Assembly (NCBI GenBank): GCA_000727475.1
Contig: KL647296.1
Coordinates: 2,935,960-2,999,959, forward strand
Reading direction: 5' to 3'
DNA length: 64,000 nucleotides
Origin: Sarcocystis neurona
Lineage: Eukaryota > Apicomplexa > Conoidasida > Eucoccidiorida > Sarcocystidae
Of the stretch, positions 1 through 11,849 are shown one piece after another. Each line of letters starts with the position of its first letter. Position 1 is the first letter of the stretch. The translations under genes and the position numbers were made by a program. A model generated the notes under the pieces. The model had not been told where the DNA came from, did no database searches, and saw nothing but the letters and a program-made list of their open reading frames with translations.

Positions 1-3000
1 GGGGTTCTTGACGCTAGTGTGTGAATACCACTATGTGAGAGCAACAGATGCATGCACCACAGAAGCGCTGGCATCCTACGATACAACAGGAAACAGCTAG
101 CAAAGCGAAAAGCTCCTATCGCCGTCGGCGTCAGTACTATGGCGGGAGTACTTCCTCGCATTCACTTGCACACACACTGGAGACCTTGTCTGTGTTACAC
201 TCTGCCATAAGCGACGTCCTTCCATTGTGACTTATCCAACAAACTGCGAGGCCTTCTTTTTCGGACACGCGTAGACGGCACGGAAGCATCTGAGCTTCCA
301 AATATATGTATACGATGCACCTGCTCTGGGATTTGCATACCTTCACAGGTGGCAGCAGCTTACGTGCACGGCAAGGAATGTCGGTATTACACACCGTGGG
401 ATTGATCTGCGAGGATCGGTGGTTTTCTTGCACACCCCGTTGACGGCTGTCCAGTTGGTGTTTCTTAAATGAAAACAAACGTTTTCTGGTTCGCAAGATG
501 ACGACGGCCAATTCACGACACACATTTACCAGACAGTGCATAGCCCCTTATGCGACACTAATATGCTCTGGAATGCTACAAGAGCATTTAGAGGTCGTAT
601 TATTTAGCTGCGTGTACGCTTTAACGAGATTCTAGAGGGCGCTGCGACAAGAAAAACGCAGCTCACATCCGGCCGCTCCAGAAGTTCTTTGACCCCTTAC
701 TACTCTCCGTCCGCCCCCATCTGCTTTTTGCCCTTCTTAAATACGCTCTAAGGTACAGAAAACGGCTTCGTTGGCCTTCCCGTGACAAATCGTCCTCTTC
801 CCGTAAGTACTCGACAGCGTACGCGTACAGGTGTGCGTACGTCTCCATAGTACTAGCGCTCACAGTCGCACGATTGTCTGTACCGCATTTATGTACGTAT
901 ATATACATATATATATGTATATATATATATGAGAACCTGTAGATAAAACTGTACTGTAACGCAAACGCAAACAGACAAGCGCATAGGAACACAGACGTGC
1001 GAGTACAGCCTTTCTACCGACGCTTTCATAGGGCCGCAGCCGTGCGTCCCTTCTTGCTGATTTGCTACAGGGCAAAGAAGAGCTGGTGTCAATAATAAGC
1101 CACCTGCAGTATCTGTGTAGACCTACACAAACTTTGTACACGAGAGACGAGCTGTGTGTCTTTTACAATTGTATATACCCGTGCGTATACACCTGTGTGC
1201 TTGAAAACATCTCTACGAGAACAAGTCGTGTGTGACTCGCGCATGGTCTTTATTGATGGGGATCTAGGTGGAGGTGGTATATGTAGAATTGACACAGTCC
1301 GCAGGAAGATGCACACTGCACTGTTCTCAAATTCACACGCGTGTACACACACGTATAAATGTCTATACTGTTGCAGTATTAGTTTTCGTCTATTCCCACA
1401 ACGCTTTGCAGAATACATATTTTCGTCGACTTGTATGCATGCGGACTCGCTTTTTATGCCGAAAGCGTGCGTCTTCCCTGTGTTTCCATTTTCAAATGTG
1501 TGTTCCGCGATACGTGTAGCTGAAGCATTCTCCTGAATTCTCTTTCTCAAGATATGCCTACACCTGTGTGGTCTTACGTATGTCCAAGCGCATACAGTGT
1601 ATACGGTGTTTTTTACAGAGAGAACAGATTACGAGTGTCTTCCGCTATATGTGCTCGTGTACATATGCAAATCTGTGGAAATCCACGCATATGGCTCTAG
1701 AGAACGAAGACGTGAATGGTGTGTTAGCGGCAGTTTCCACCTATTAACATCGACAAAGATGACTCTTAGGGAACTACGAGAGAAGCAGCGTATCCCTTCA
1801 GCCATGTCTACGCTTCCATAAGAGGCACGTTTCACGTGCCTATTCATCTTAACGGCAGGTAGTCGTGCTGCCACTTACATCCCCCCGGACGCGCTCTTTT
1901 CCATTCGGGTCCCATGCACAATCGTATTTTCAAAAGACATGTGTTTTCCTTTACCACGTGTACTTCGTGTTCCCCCATGAACATCAACCGGCGGACCGAT
2001 GGCGAAGTCTAAACATATGCAGGTTCTCGTACATTCACTGCGGACTATTTGGTGGACACGGACGCTGTGCGCCCAAGCCTGTCTTGCCTAGTGGGGTTGA
2101 TTCGAGCGGCATACGCATAGACATTTGTCGTGATTGAGTGTGTGGATTTTTTGCTTTTGAGATGCAAAACTTCGTGGAGGCGCACAAAAAACTTGCTCAG
2201 TGGCTAGCCATGTATAATTGGGGTATATGTACACTTAGTGCGACTTTGCGAGCCTGTAGCCGCCCCGCGTGTATCTCCTCCCACCTCACAGGTGTGGAAT
2301 CCTTGTTAAGGGCAGCATGTTTCTCACGAGGTCTCGTCCAAACATGGGTCTTCACCTGTGATTCGTTTTCACTTCCCATGGATACACTCTCGTGTGTGCT
2401 TACGTCTTTCTACGAGATGAGGGCTTGTTAAGATCTGCCTGGCGGCGAGACACGCACGCGGAGCGCCGTGGAGGAACAGGATTTGTAGCCGCAGCTATCG
2501 GGAAGCTATAAAAATAGATTAGTATGCACACATTAGTTATTTCTGGCAGGGCAAGCAAGAAACAGAACAGTAGAAGGTGTTGTCAACGTAAAATATCAGT
2601 TACCGCGACCACTGCTCCTGAGGAAAAATTCTAGTCTCTGTAGCTATAGGAGATACACTTGCCACACTGGACACACCTGGGTCAGGACTTAGATCAACGT
2701 ATCCTTTATCCTTCTTCCCCTGTGTAACATAGACACCCGCCTCCACACACATTGCCTTACACTTTACCGCATCCATGCGGTGTACAGCATTTCTACTGAC
2801 GTATGTGTACGCGTGGACATGGTTTATGCATATGTAGGTATATGTATACGGCACGAACTGAGTAGGGGCGTCCCAGAATGATTCAAGCCTCAGGTCGACT
2901 CAAATGTGAGACCGCCTTACATACGGTAATGTAAATCTGAATGATTCTCGTCAGAGTGCAAGTAGATAAAAGTAAAAGTACGCGGGCGGCAAGAAATTTA

Positions 3001-4327
3001 TTGCAACACAAAAAAAAGCTTGCGTTGCAAAGGGGTTAGGTGAGTAGTGGCGTTCCGCGGCCTTTGAAAATGTGACACGCTTATGCATCACGTGGGATTC
3101 CCTGGTGGATACGAATGACATAATGCCGCGCAGAATGCAAAGGAAAAAAGGCAACTCTTACATTGTCAATATTCTAGAAAATATCATGCAATGTGGCCCT
3201 GGTACCACCAGTTTGAAAATGTGTGCAGCAGGTGTCCTGCCGTACTGAGGTGATGCGTAAGCCTAGACTTGTGAGAGATTCTCTTGCCAAACTCTCCTGC
3301 TTCTTCGTCGTATATCTTCCTCTTGTCCTTTAGTCTTGCTTACCTTCCTCCCAACATCCTTCGCATATGGTGCTATTCCCTCGTCCAAGGACATAGGTAG
3401 AGGCACCTGCCCGCAACTGTGTCAGCACCTGATTGCGCGGATTTTTAAGGCTGAATTTCCTACCTTACATGCACGTACACGCGATCCTTCGTAGATGTGT
3501 GAACATGCCAGTACACCTGTAGTTACCTATCTACCCTTGTGTGTACGTGTATGAAGAGAGGAATTTACATCCGCTAAACTAGATATGCCGAATCATCCAC
3601 CTCTCATTCCGTATACATTTGCATACACAAACCTACGTGCGTGCATTCGTGTGATGCAATCCCTTTTAAAGGCCTCAAAACTGATATACATAGATATATA
3701 TATATACATATATATATGCATATCTGTCTCCGCTTTCAACAGAGGTCTTCGCACGTACCCACGTAAGTGTGGAAGAAATTTGTGTCCGTCAACACCATTC
3801 CACACGCTGTGAACGATGAGTGCAACGGGGAACTTCAGTCCACTCTGCATTTCTGACTGTTAAATCTTATCAACTACCCTCCGCTGTCTTTTCTTTATCC
3901 TCCTCCCTCTCGTCCTCCTTTTACTTCTCGTACTACTGCCATTATTCCAGGTCCTGCACCATCCAACTGTGAGCGCTGGTAGTACGGCGTTGAACAACAG
4001 TAGCTGCAGCGCTATTCCTACTAGTTGTTTTCTGTAAGACCTGCTCGTAATTCCATTCCTGCAGTTTCTTTTGTACAAGTAACACTGCAATCCCTCCGGG
4101 CACAATGCCGGCATAAAATTCCACAATTATGAGTCAGAACAGTATTCCCGTGATAAGCGGTTATGCGCAAATACTCTTGTTGCTGTGATCCCTTTATACT
4201 ATTAGTTTTACGACATAGTGTAACCTTCTTGGTATCAGCATTATTGAGGGTTCTACTGGTACTTTTGACGCTATTCTTACTAGTGTTGCCGCTCGCCCAC
4301 TACTCTCTGCTCGTTGTATGACTAAGA
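1..4327. other. No supportable gene; low-repeat flank
   Basis: This stretch is less repetitive than the rest and contains only short open frames on both strands, none with a recognisable motif, matching splice signals or a compositional signature. Small TA runs occur near 900-935 and 3690-3720. A frame beginning with an ATG at 2162 reads as a short helical peptide on the plus strand, but nothing supports it further. I see no tRNA-like or rRNA-like structure. It may be intergenic, or may hold promoter sequence for the plus-strand gene that follows. Confidence 0.5.
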
Positions 4328-4711
4328 GTGCTTGTACGTGCTTTAGAAGCAGTAGTACACTTTCAGCTCCTATGGGGGCAACACGTAGTATTACTATTTG
4401 TAGACTCTGAGCTTTACTGTCATTACAACAACTGTCAATACGCCTTCTGCTACAATTCTTACTGTTCTTCCTCTCCCTCACCCAGATTTCCCTTTTTTTT
4501 TTCTTCCTTTTGCTACGAGTGCAGCTGTTGGTGTACGGCTCCTAAGACGGGCAATCTTTGTGTTGCTGTTGCTACCACTTTTCCGTCATTTCTGCTTCCG
4601 CAGCTACGAATCCTCACTGCTGTTCCCTTTCTTCGGCACCTCCTGTTCCACGTGTTATTGTTCTCCGCCGCGGCTGGTGGTGTTCCTTTTTCTCGCTCCC
4701 TAGCCACAAAG

Positions 4712-6439
4712 ATGCAGAGGGCAGCGGAGTTACTTTATTCTCCGTATTTTTCCCCTCCGCCTTCCGGTCCAACATCAACAAGCGCTTCAGCCTTTCACGA
4801 TTTTTGTAGTAGTCGGCTCCTAAGCTGCCCCGTTGCTGCTGCTGCAACTGCTCCTGCCTCTCGGACCGCACGGCTTGCGGCCGCAGCCGCAGCCTCCCCC
4901 CCTCCCTCAACAGGAGCGTCAGCCGTAGCGGCAACGCCCCCTGCGTCTTTCTCACGATTGCTTCGCAGGGGGGTAGGAGGCGACGCAAACGAGACAGATG
5001 CAGGTGGCCGAGGAGGGGAAGCAGGAACCAGAGCATGCAGTCACACAGCAGCCGCAGAGCAAAGAGGAGGAGGAGGAGGAGGGGGAGCGTCAGCAGCCTT
5101 GTCGTCAGCGCAGTCGGCAGCATCAGCAACAAGAGCAACAGCAGCAGCAACGGCAGCGGCTGCAGTTCGTTCGCCTGGTCTTGCTTCCTTCCTGGCGTCG
5201 CTTCCTAGTTGCTACGGCACCCCACCGGCAGCTGCTGCCTCTATAGGTGTTGAGTGCCCAGCAGCAAGAACAGCATCTCCGTCAACTCCTCTTGTCGAAA
5301 GCACCGGCTTCATTGCTCCGGCCGGGCCTCATTCTAGCAGAAGTTTCGTTGCAAGAGCTTCCTCAACAGAACAACCTTCTCGCATGAGTACTTGCTTTCA
5401 TGCGACAGATGGGACTGCAATAGCAACAGCAGCGGAAGCCACAGCAGGAACAAGGACAGGCGCAGCCGCAGCAGGAACTGGAGCAACAACAGCCGCCGGT
5501 GGTGTTGGCTGTGGGATCGCAGCAGCAGCAAGTGGTGGTGGAGTCGCTGCAGTACATCCGGGAGAAGCAGCAAGTGCAGGAGCAGCAGCAGCAGCCGTCG
5601 AGAGAGCGTCAAGTGCTGGCCGGCGCCCGGGTCCCTCTGCTTCACCGTATTCAACTTTCTCGCACACTTTCTCCGAGGGAGAGTGCGAGAGAAGCAGCAG
5701 CAGTAGCAGCATCCTGTGCAGTAACAGCAGCAGCTTGCAATGCAGCAACAGCAGCAGCAGCAGCAGACGGTCCCCTGGCCGCGCAGCATCCTCGCCCGGC
5801 CCGCAGCTGCCACCGCAGCCGTGTGGAGAGAAGAAAGCTTCAGAGTGGGAGAACACCTGCTGCTCAAGCAGCAGCCGGAAGTTCAGCAGCAGCAACTGCA
5901 ACAGCAAAGCTGACGACCGCATCAGCTGCCCCAGCGGCAACCACCCCAGCAGCAGGAGGAGCTGCACCGGCAACCTCAGTAGCAGCTGCGACAGCGTACA
6001 CAAAAGCAGCGACAGCAACACAGATGGCAGGGACTGCTGCAGTAGTCGCGGCGAACTGGGCAGCAGCAGCACCAACAAATGCAGCAGCAGCAACTGCAGC
6101 AGCAGCAACTGCAACCGTAGCAACAGCTGCAGCACCAGACCCTCACGTGCTGCTGTTAGTAGCAACAACAGTCCCTTTCTTTCGGGCAGCTGCAGCAGCA
6201 GCAAACTGGGCAGCAGCAGCAGTTCCCATCAGTACGAGAATAGCAGCAGCAACAGCAGCAGTTCCTGCAACCAGAGCAAGAGCTGCGATAGCCGACGCTA
6301 CGCAGCACTGCATTGCACAGATGAAAAGAGAGCGCAACACTGTCTCAGTAGAGGGAAGCAGTGCTGCAGCCCCTCCGCACAGAAGGAGAGTCCCTCAGAA
6401 AGAAAGAGAGGGAATAGGCCACAACATTCTCATCAGCAG
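4712..6439 (+). CDS. Ala/Ser/Cys-rich low-complexity reading frame, possible 5' exon of the LRRC45-like gene
   Basis: An open frame runs without a stop from upstream of the ATG at 4712 and is continuous with the leucine-rich-repeat exon that follows. It is built from CAG/GCA/AGC runs and so reads as blocks of Ala, then Ser with Cys and Asn, then Glu. The other two frames are also open for hundreds of bases because such repeats carry no stops, so openness is weak evidence. The amino-acid composition is typical of the homopolymeric repeats known from Eimeria proteins. In favour of coding: it is in frame with the LRR exon and needs no splice. Against: an acceptor-like CAG just before 6440 would let the LRR exon begin there, making this a 5' intron or UTR. 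Confidence 0.4.
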
Positions 6440-6559
6440 GAGGAAGAGGAAGAAAAATCAGAGCTCCTTCTTAATCAAAAATATATCGGCGACAAAGGGT
6501 GCAAAGCCCTTGCGATAACCCTTAGCAAACGAACAAGTCTCCACCGTGTGGAACTTTCA
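6440..6559 (+). CDS. LRR exon 1 (core)
   Basis: It begins with an acidic run (EEEEEKSEL) and contains the first two repeat cores, ending at a serine codon before a GTAGGC donor, phase 0. The repeat starting YIGDKGCKALAIT continues seamlessly into the next exon as VELSANNIT. Confidence 0.7.
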
Positions 6560-9500
6560 GTAGGCTCTATCCGTCTGCTGCTGCTGCTGCTTCGACTCCT
6601 GGCCCTGCAAATCCTATTCTGCTGCAGCTTTAAAGGGGCTACTGCGTATGCTGCTGCTGGTGGGGACCCTCCAACGACTGTTTCACATGGGGATGTGGCT
6701 CTTAATGGGACAGCTACTGCTGCCGCTATTTTCCGACTGCTGCGTCACGTACTACTTCTGCTGCTGCGGTCCTGCTCCTGCAACTTCACGTACTGCCGCC
6801 GCTGATGGTGACGCAGGAGGGACTGCTGCTGCTGCGGATTCCTGCTGCTGCTGCTGCGTACACCGGTGCAGCCGCACGTAGTCTGCTACTGCTGGTTCAG
6901 ACAGGGCTGCTGCTGCCGGTCAGACAGCTGCTGCTGGTGGTACAATTCCTGTTGTAGCCGACAGCGGGGATCTTGCTGCTGCTTCTTCGCCTACTGCTGC
7001 TACTGATAAGACGGCTCTTCGTAAGCAGTAGAGCTGCTGCTGCTGTAGCTACTGGTGTTGCTTCTGGTGCGCCTGCTGCTACTGCCTTTGCTGCTGCCAA
7101 CGTTGTCGTCACGCCAGTAGTTGCTACTGCTGCTGCCGCGGAGACTGCTGCCAACGGCGTGCGAAGCTTGCTGCTGCTGCTACTGACGGTAGCAGTGAAC
7201 TTGTGCGACTCCCTGTAGCTGTTGCTGAGGCTGCTGGTGCTGCCGTTGCTGAGGCTCCTGGTGCCGCTGTTGCTCTTGCTGCTGCTGCTGCAGGCCAATA
7301 ATATCACGTGCAATGGACTGGCGCTGCTGCTTCCGGGTCTCAAGGCGCTGCGCCGGCTGAAGCATCTGAATCTCAGCTGGAACGCTTTTACTTCTACTTC
7401 TTCTTCTTGTTCCTCTTCATCTGCTTCTTGTGAGAAACTTAAATTTCTTTCTACTTATTTATCTCTATATCTATATGCGTGTCTCTACCTATCTATATCT
7501 ATCTATCTATACATATATATATATATGTGTATATATATATATGTCAGCACTCACGCCCCACACATGTACACACATGTCTGTCTACATATACGGATCACTC
7601 TCTGTATCCACGTCTATACGTTTGGGTATTCTGGGTTCTCCATTTTCTTCGAGCAGAGGGTTCTCTTCTTCTTCTTTTCTTTCTCTCCTCTCTCTATTTG
7701 TGATAGTGGTATATCTCCGTTGCAGCTGTTGCATAAAACGTGCTAGGTGCCCCTGCTGCAGCAGCGTAGGTGGTTGTTTTCTTCTGCCGCTGCTGTGGCC
7801 GAGACACTGGCACAGTCGTTTTCTTCTTCACTTCCTGCTGCTGTCGCTGCGCACATCACTTTCACTTCCTCCGGTGCTTCTGCTGCAGCAGCACGGGCTT
7901 CTCATCTCTGTTGCTGCGAGCGCTGAAGACTCCCAAGCACGCGATGCTGCTGCTGCTGTGGAAATGGGACAAACAAGCGACTTGCTGCGGATGCTGCTGT
8001 TGCCGCTGCAGGCTGCTTTCCTCTTTCTCCCGCTGCTGCAGCTGCTGCAAGGGGAAAAAGGACACGACGCACTGCAGCAGCTACTGCTACGGACCGACGT
8101 AGCTGTCTCCCTTCTGCGACCGATGCTCGTTCTTGTGCTCCTCGACTTCCTCTGCTGCTGCTGCTGCTTGGTGCTCTGCAGCCCGGCCCGCGTCATTGCT
8201 CCTGCGTAGATCCCCCCTTTCTCTTCATTTGCTTTGCGTGCTGCTGCATTTGCTACTGCTGTGGCTGTCGCTTTTGAACAACTTCGTAACATCCGCTGCT
8301 GCCGCTCCTGCTGTTAGTCCCCTGTGCTGCTGCTACTGTTGCGAGGAGAAACGCTGCTACACGCAGACTGCGGCTGATGCTTTCTCCTCTGCTTTTCTTC
8401 CTTCTGCTGCTGGTGCTGCAACTTGCACACATCTCTGTCACGTTAAGGTTGTTACTCTTGTCGATCCTCGTGACTTCTCTGCTGCTGCTGCGATGGCAGC
8501 AATGAGGCCTCGACCTGTGCTGCTCCTCGTGCTGCTGCTACTGCGTGGACGCCTGTCGCCCTTCCTGCGACTGGAGGGGAAACTGTTATTACTTCTCTCC
8601 TGCTGCTGCTGGAGGAACGTCCGGTGCCGTGGCTGCTGTTGACTAAACATTTACTTCTGTGCTCCTGCTGCTCCTTCTGCTGCATGAGCGCCGCGTCTCT
8701 CGTCTGCTGTTCCTCTGGGTGTGAGCTCTGCCTTCTCTGTTGCTGCTGGTGCTGCTGCTCTGCAGCTTTGAACTCTGTCTCCTCGGTTGCTGCTGACGAG
8801 GAAGCGCAAACTTCCCCTGCCCGTTTTGCTGCTGAAGGCTGCCGCACACACGCGATAGGAGAAACGAGGAATGGTGCTGCTGTTCTTGCTGCCGCTATGC
8901 CACACACAGCAGCCGCAGCAGGACTCTTCATCGCTTCCCCTATCGACTGCTGCTGCGGTTGTTGCTGCTGCGATCGCTGCTGCTGCATTTGCTGCTGCTG
9001 CGTTGGTGGCGGAGCCTGTATCGGTGTTCCTGATTCTTCTTCTCTTTTGTCTCCTCGTTTTTGGCCCCTGTTCCTCTACAGCAGGTTCCTCCTCTTCCTG
9101 GTCTTCCTCTTGTGCTTCGTCCTCCTCGCGGTGTACGTACACCCTGCAAGCGTTCTGTGACTGGGTCGCTACTCACCCCTGCATTCAAACCCTCGCGCTG
9201 TCCCACTGTCGGCTTGGGGGAGCTGAAGCTGCGTCGTGTCTCGCCGACATGCTCGCAAGAAATACGTAAGAATTCTGCTGCTGTTTTATTTCTGCCGCCG
9301 CTCTTCCCTTCCTCCTCGACGTGCTGCTGCCGCTTTCTCTCTCTCTTCCTGCTTCGCTGCTGCGCTCTTGCCCTTTCCGGCGCTGGGGCTGCTGCTGCTT
9401 CTCCTGCTGGTTATCTCTCGTCCTTGCTGCTGCTGCTGCTCTTCATCTCCCCACTACTGCTACTCTCTTGCTTTCTGCCGCCCCTGCTTTCTCTCGCTTT

Positions 9501-11116
9501 CTTGCTGCTGCTGCTCTTCATCGCCCCGCTGCTGCTGCTCTCTTCCTTCCTGCAGCTTCTGCTTCCTCCCTTTCGTGCCGCAGCTGCATCTGCGACGCAC
9601 TCTCTCTTGCGGCACTGCTGTTGCTGCTGTCTTCTCTCTTCCTGCACCGCTCTCCTGCTGTCTGTTCCTTGCTATTTCTGTTAAAGCTTTCCTTTTGCTG
9701 CTGCTACTGCTGCCGATACTGCTGCCGATACTGCCGCACCAGCTCAACCAAGACGTCTGCTGCTATGACTGCTTCTTTTTGCAGCGCACGTGAGGAATTC
9801 CCTCAGCTGCTTCTGGTGATGCTGCTGCCACGTCTGCTGCTGCTGTACGGGCTGCTGCTGCGACGGCTCCTGCTGCTGCTGGATCCGCGCCCCTGTCGTC
9901 GCAAGTCGAGGCTGCCGCTGCTGTTCGTCCCGGGCGCTGCTTCTGCTGCTGGGTTGCTCGTCAACGGTGCTGCTGCTTCTACACTGCTGCTGCTGCTAGA
10001 AGAGAAGAGCAGCAAAGCGCGCAGTACAGGCACGCGGCTGCTGCTGCTAGCCTGAAGTGTTCCTGGTAGCCTTGGCTGCTGCGCTGCTCGTCTAGCCGTG
10101 CGACGACTCGAGAAACTGCTGCTGCAATATCTGCTGCTGCAGAGAAAGGGCTGCGTTTTGGACTTCTCTCTCTGTAGAATTGCTGTTGTTTGTCTCCGTT
10201 TCTGCTTTTTTCTTGCTCCTCCGATCGACGGCTGTTCTCCTTCTATTTCTTTCTGTTGCTGCTGGAGGCCTTGTCTTCTCTTATTTCCCGCCGGTGCCTG
10301 CTGAGGACTCGTCTTTCCCCTCTTCTCTCTTTGCTGCTGCTGAAGACTCGTCTTCCTCTGCGTTCCTCTGTTGCTGATCCTGCTGTCCCTTGCTGCTGTC
10401 TTTTCCACGCTTGGCGCGCTGTTCGTTGTGATTCTTCGCCGTCTCTGTTTTTTGCTGCAGCTGCTGCCGCGACTCTGTGGGCTTGCAAGCCTTTCTCTTT
10501 CACTGGCTCTTACTTGTTCCCCCGTTCGACTTTTCTAGAGCCGCACATATGAATTCCCCCCTTCCTTTTCCTCTCCGCTGCTGTTGCTCTCTCTCCCCTA
10601 CCCCGCTGCCGCGGCATTCCTCTGCTGCTGCTGCTGCTCTCTCTCCGCCCTGCCGCGGGCTGCCGTGTCGTCACTTTCTGCTCCTTTCAATCTTGTTGCC
10701 TTTCTGCAGCGTCGCTTCTGCGCATGCGCGCCCGCAGCTGCTGCTGCGCACATGCGGCTCTCTGCTAAACTTTCTGCGCTGGGAGAGTCCTCTCCCGTTT
10801 CTTGCCCCTGCTGCTGCTGCTGCTTCTTCATTCCTTACTTCAGCCCCTCTCCGCTTTGTCCCCTCTCTCTTTTCGCACGAATCTTTTGTGCCTCTCTTCT
10901 GCCTGCTTCCTCGGCTGCCTTCCTTTTCCTCTGCTTTTTCTTCCTGTTCTTTAATCTCTTTTTTGCTCGAGTAGCTGCTGCTGCTGCGCACGTTGATATT
11001 CAGGAGTCTGCTGTCGGTAGACTGCAGCCACAACGCCATGGGCCCTGCCGCATGCGCCCGCCTCGCCCACGCGTGTGAAGCCTCAAATGAGACACTTCTT
11101 CACATTGACGTTGCAG
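6440..11116 (+). CDS. LRRC45-like leucine-rich-repeat protein, LRR part of the gene (four exons)
   Basis: Four plus-strand exons (6440-6559, 7294-7429, 9151-9265, 11004-11116) join in phase (0, 1, 2, then out in phase 1) with GT and AG borders. They yield about 160 residues of RNI-type repeats (pattern LxxLxLSxNxIxxxGxxxLxxxL). Visible cores are IGDKGCKALAITL, HRVELSANNIT, LKHLNLSWNAF, CIQTLALSHCRLG, LLSVDCSHNAMG and ETLLHIDVA. The extra FC-containing spacer after SWNAF, and the NxTLxxxDVA ending, match from memory the repeat register of LRRC45, a centrosome-linker protein with an N-terminal LRR domain and a long coiled coil. The three introns are 0.7-1.7 kb and CTG-rich. The LRR is incomplete at its C-terminal end: the next exon should start in phase 1 and may lie in the N gap. 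Other RNI-type LRR proteins cannot be excluded. Confidence 0.7.
6560..7293 (+). repeat. CTG-rich intron 1 of the LRR gene
   Basis: The sense strand is dominated by interrupted CTG/CTA triplets (Leu/Cys/Ala frames on this strand, Gln/Ser on the other). No additional LRR core is visible in any frame, so I treat it as intron. Confidence 0.6.
7294..7429 (+). CDS. LRR exon 2
   Basis: The acceptor is the end of a (CTG)n tract (ctgctgctgctgcag). It encodes ANNITCNGLALLLPGLKALR and then LKHLNLSWNAF, and finishes with a short Ser-rich spacer at a GTGAGA donor, phase 1. Confidence 0.8.
7430..9150 (+). repeat. CTG-rich intron 2 of the LRR gene
   Basis: It opens with (TATC)n and TA runs (7450-7560) and then has 1.5 kb of interrupted CTG triplets. 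Open frames exist on both strands but are repeat artefacts. The exon on each side joins across it in register within one LRR unit, which argues against an intermediate exon. Confidence 0.6.
9151..9265 (+). CDS. LRR exon 3
   Basis: The acceptor CTGCAAG lies directly behind a palindromic GCGGTGTACGTACACC element. The exon encodes FCDWVATHPCIQTLALSHCR followed by the start of the next repeat, LADMLARNT, and ends at GTAAGA in phase 2. Confidence 0.8.
9266..11003 (+). repeat. CTG- and pyrimidine-rich intron 3 of the LRR gene
   Basis: This is 1.7 kb of CTG, CTT and CTC triplets on the sense strand. The flanking exons join inside a single repeat (ARNT to SLLSVD), so no coding sequence is needed here. 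Confidence 0.65.
11004..11116 (+). CDS. LRR exon 4
   Basis: It completes the threonine codon from exon 3 and encodes SLLSVDCSHNAMGPAACARL and then NETLLHIDVA, ending at GTATTT in phase 1. The following repeat position, normally an Asn-rich loop, is missing from this exon. Confidence 0.8.
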
Positions 11117-11229
11117 GTATTTTTGCGCCTTTTCTCCGACTCTTCCCCTTATCACTTGCTAAGAAACAAATTTTCGTCTCTTTGCTAATTGCTCACCTTT
11201 TGACCTTCTGTACAGTCGCTAAATATCTA

Positions 11230-11740
11230 CAAAGTTCTATATTAGGAGTATATATATATACATATGTATATATATATACTATATATATATACACATATGT
11301 GTACATACTAATACATATATACACACTCTGTATACGTCCTACACATATAGTACATATACGTATACGTCCGCTGCATATATTTATATATATATATTACACT
11401 AACACTATATATACTATATATTCCACATATATTTTTATATAACATATGTATATATATATATATACACGTCCCCTGCATACAAATATATATACATATATTA
11501 GACATACAATATATATATACTGTATATTATATATATATGTACAACCTATATGTCTATTATATATATGTAGATGTACCGTATATGTACACATACGGCTAAA
11601 AATATACATATACGTATATATACATATATATATTATACAGACATACAGGTACGTGTATATTGTTTATTTGCCTTTCAACTCCGTGTATGTACGTGCACAT
11701 ATATATATACATATATATATATATGTAACATATGTGTGTG
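11230..11740. repeat. TA/CATA microsatellite
   Basis: Nearly pure alternating TA with CA, GTA and CGTA interruptions. Frames reading Tyr-Ile repeats on either strand are not genes. Confidence 0.9.
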
Positions 11741-11849
11741 GATTTCCGCATTCTACTGGCGTCTCTGTGCATATAAATATACTTCCCGTGGTAGCATATG
11801 AAGAGAGTTACTCGTAGTGTGAAAAGAAGTGCACAAGAGATAATTTACA

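Noticed and set aside
5398..6204. Minus-strand Leu-rich open frame of 268 codons
   Set aside because: It is the complement of CAG triplets; Leu/Gln composition and lack of any motif mark it as a repeat artefact.
8133..10055. Several plus-strand Leu/Cys/Ser frames of 100-245 codons resembling membrane proteins
   Set aside because: They lie inside introns whose flanking exons join within one LRR unit; hydrophobicity comes from CTG triplets.
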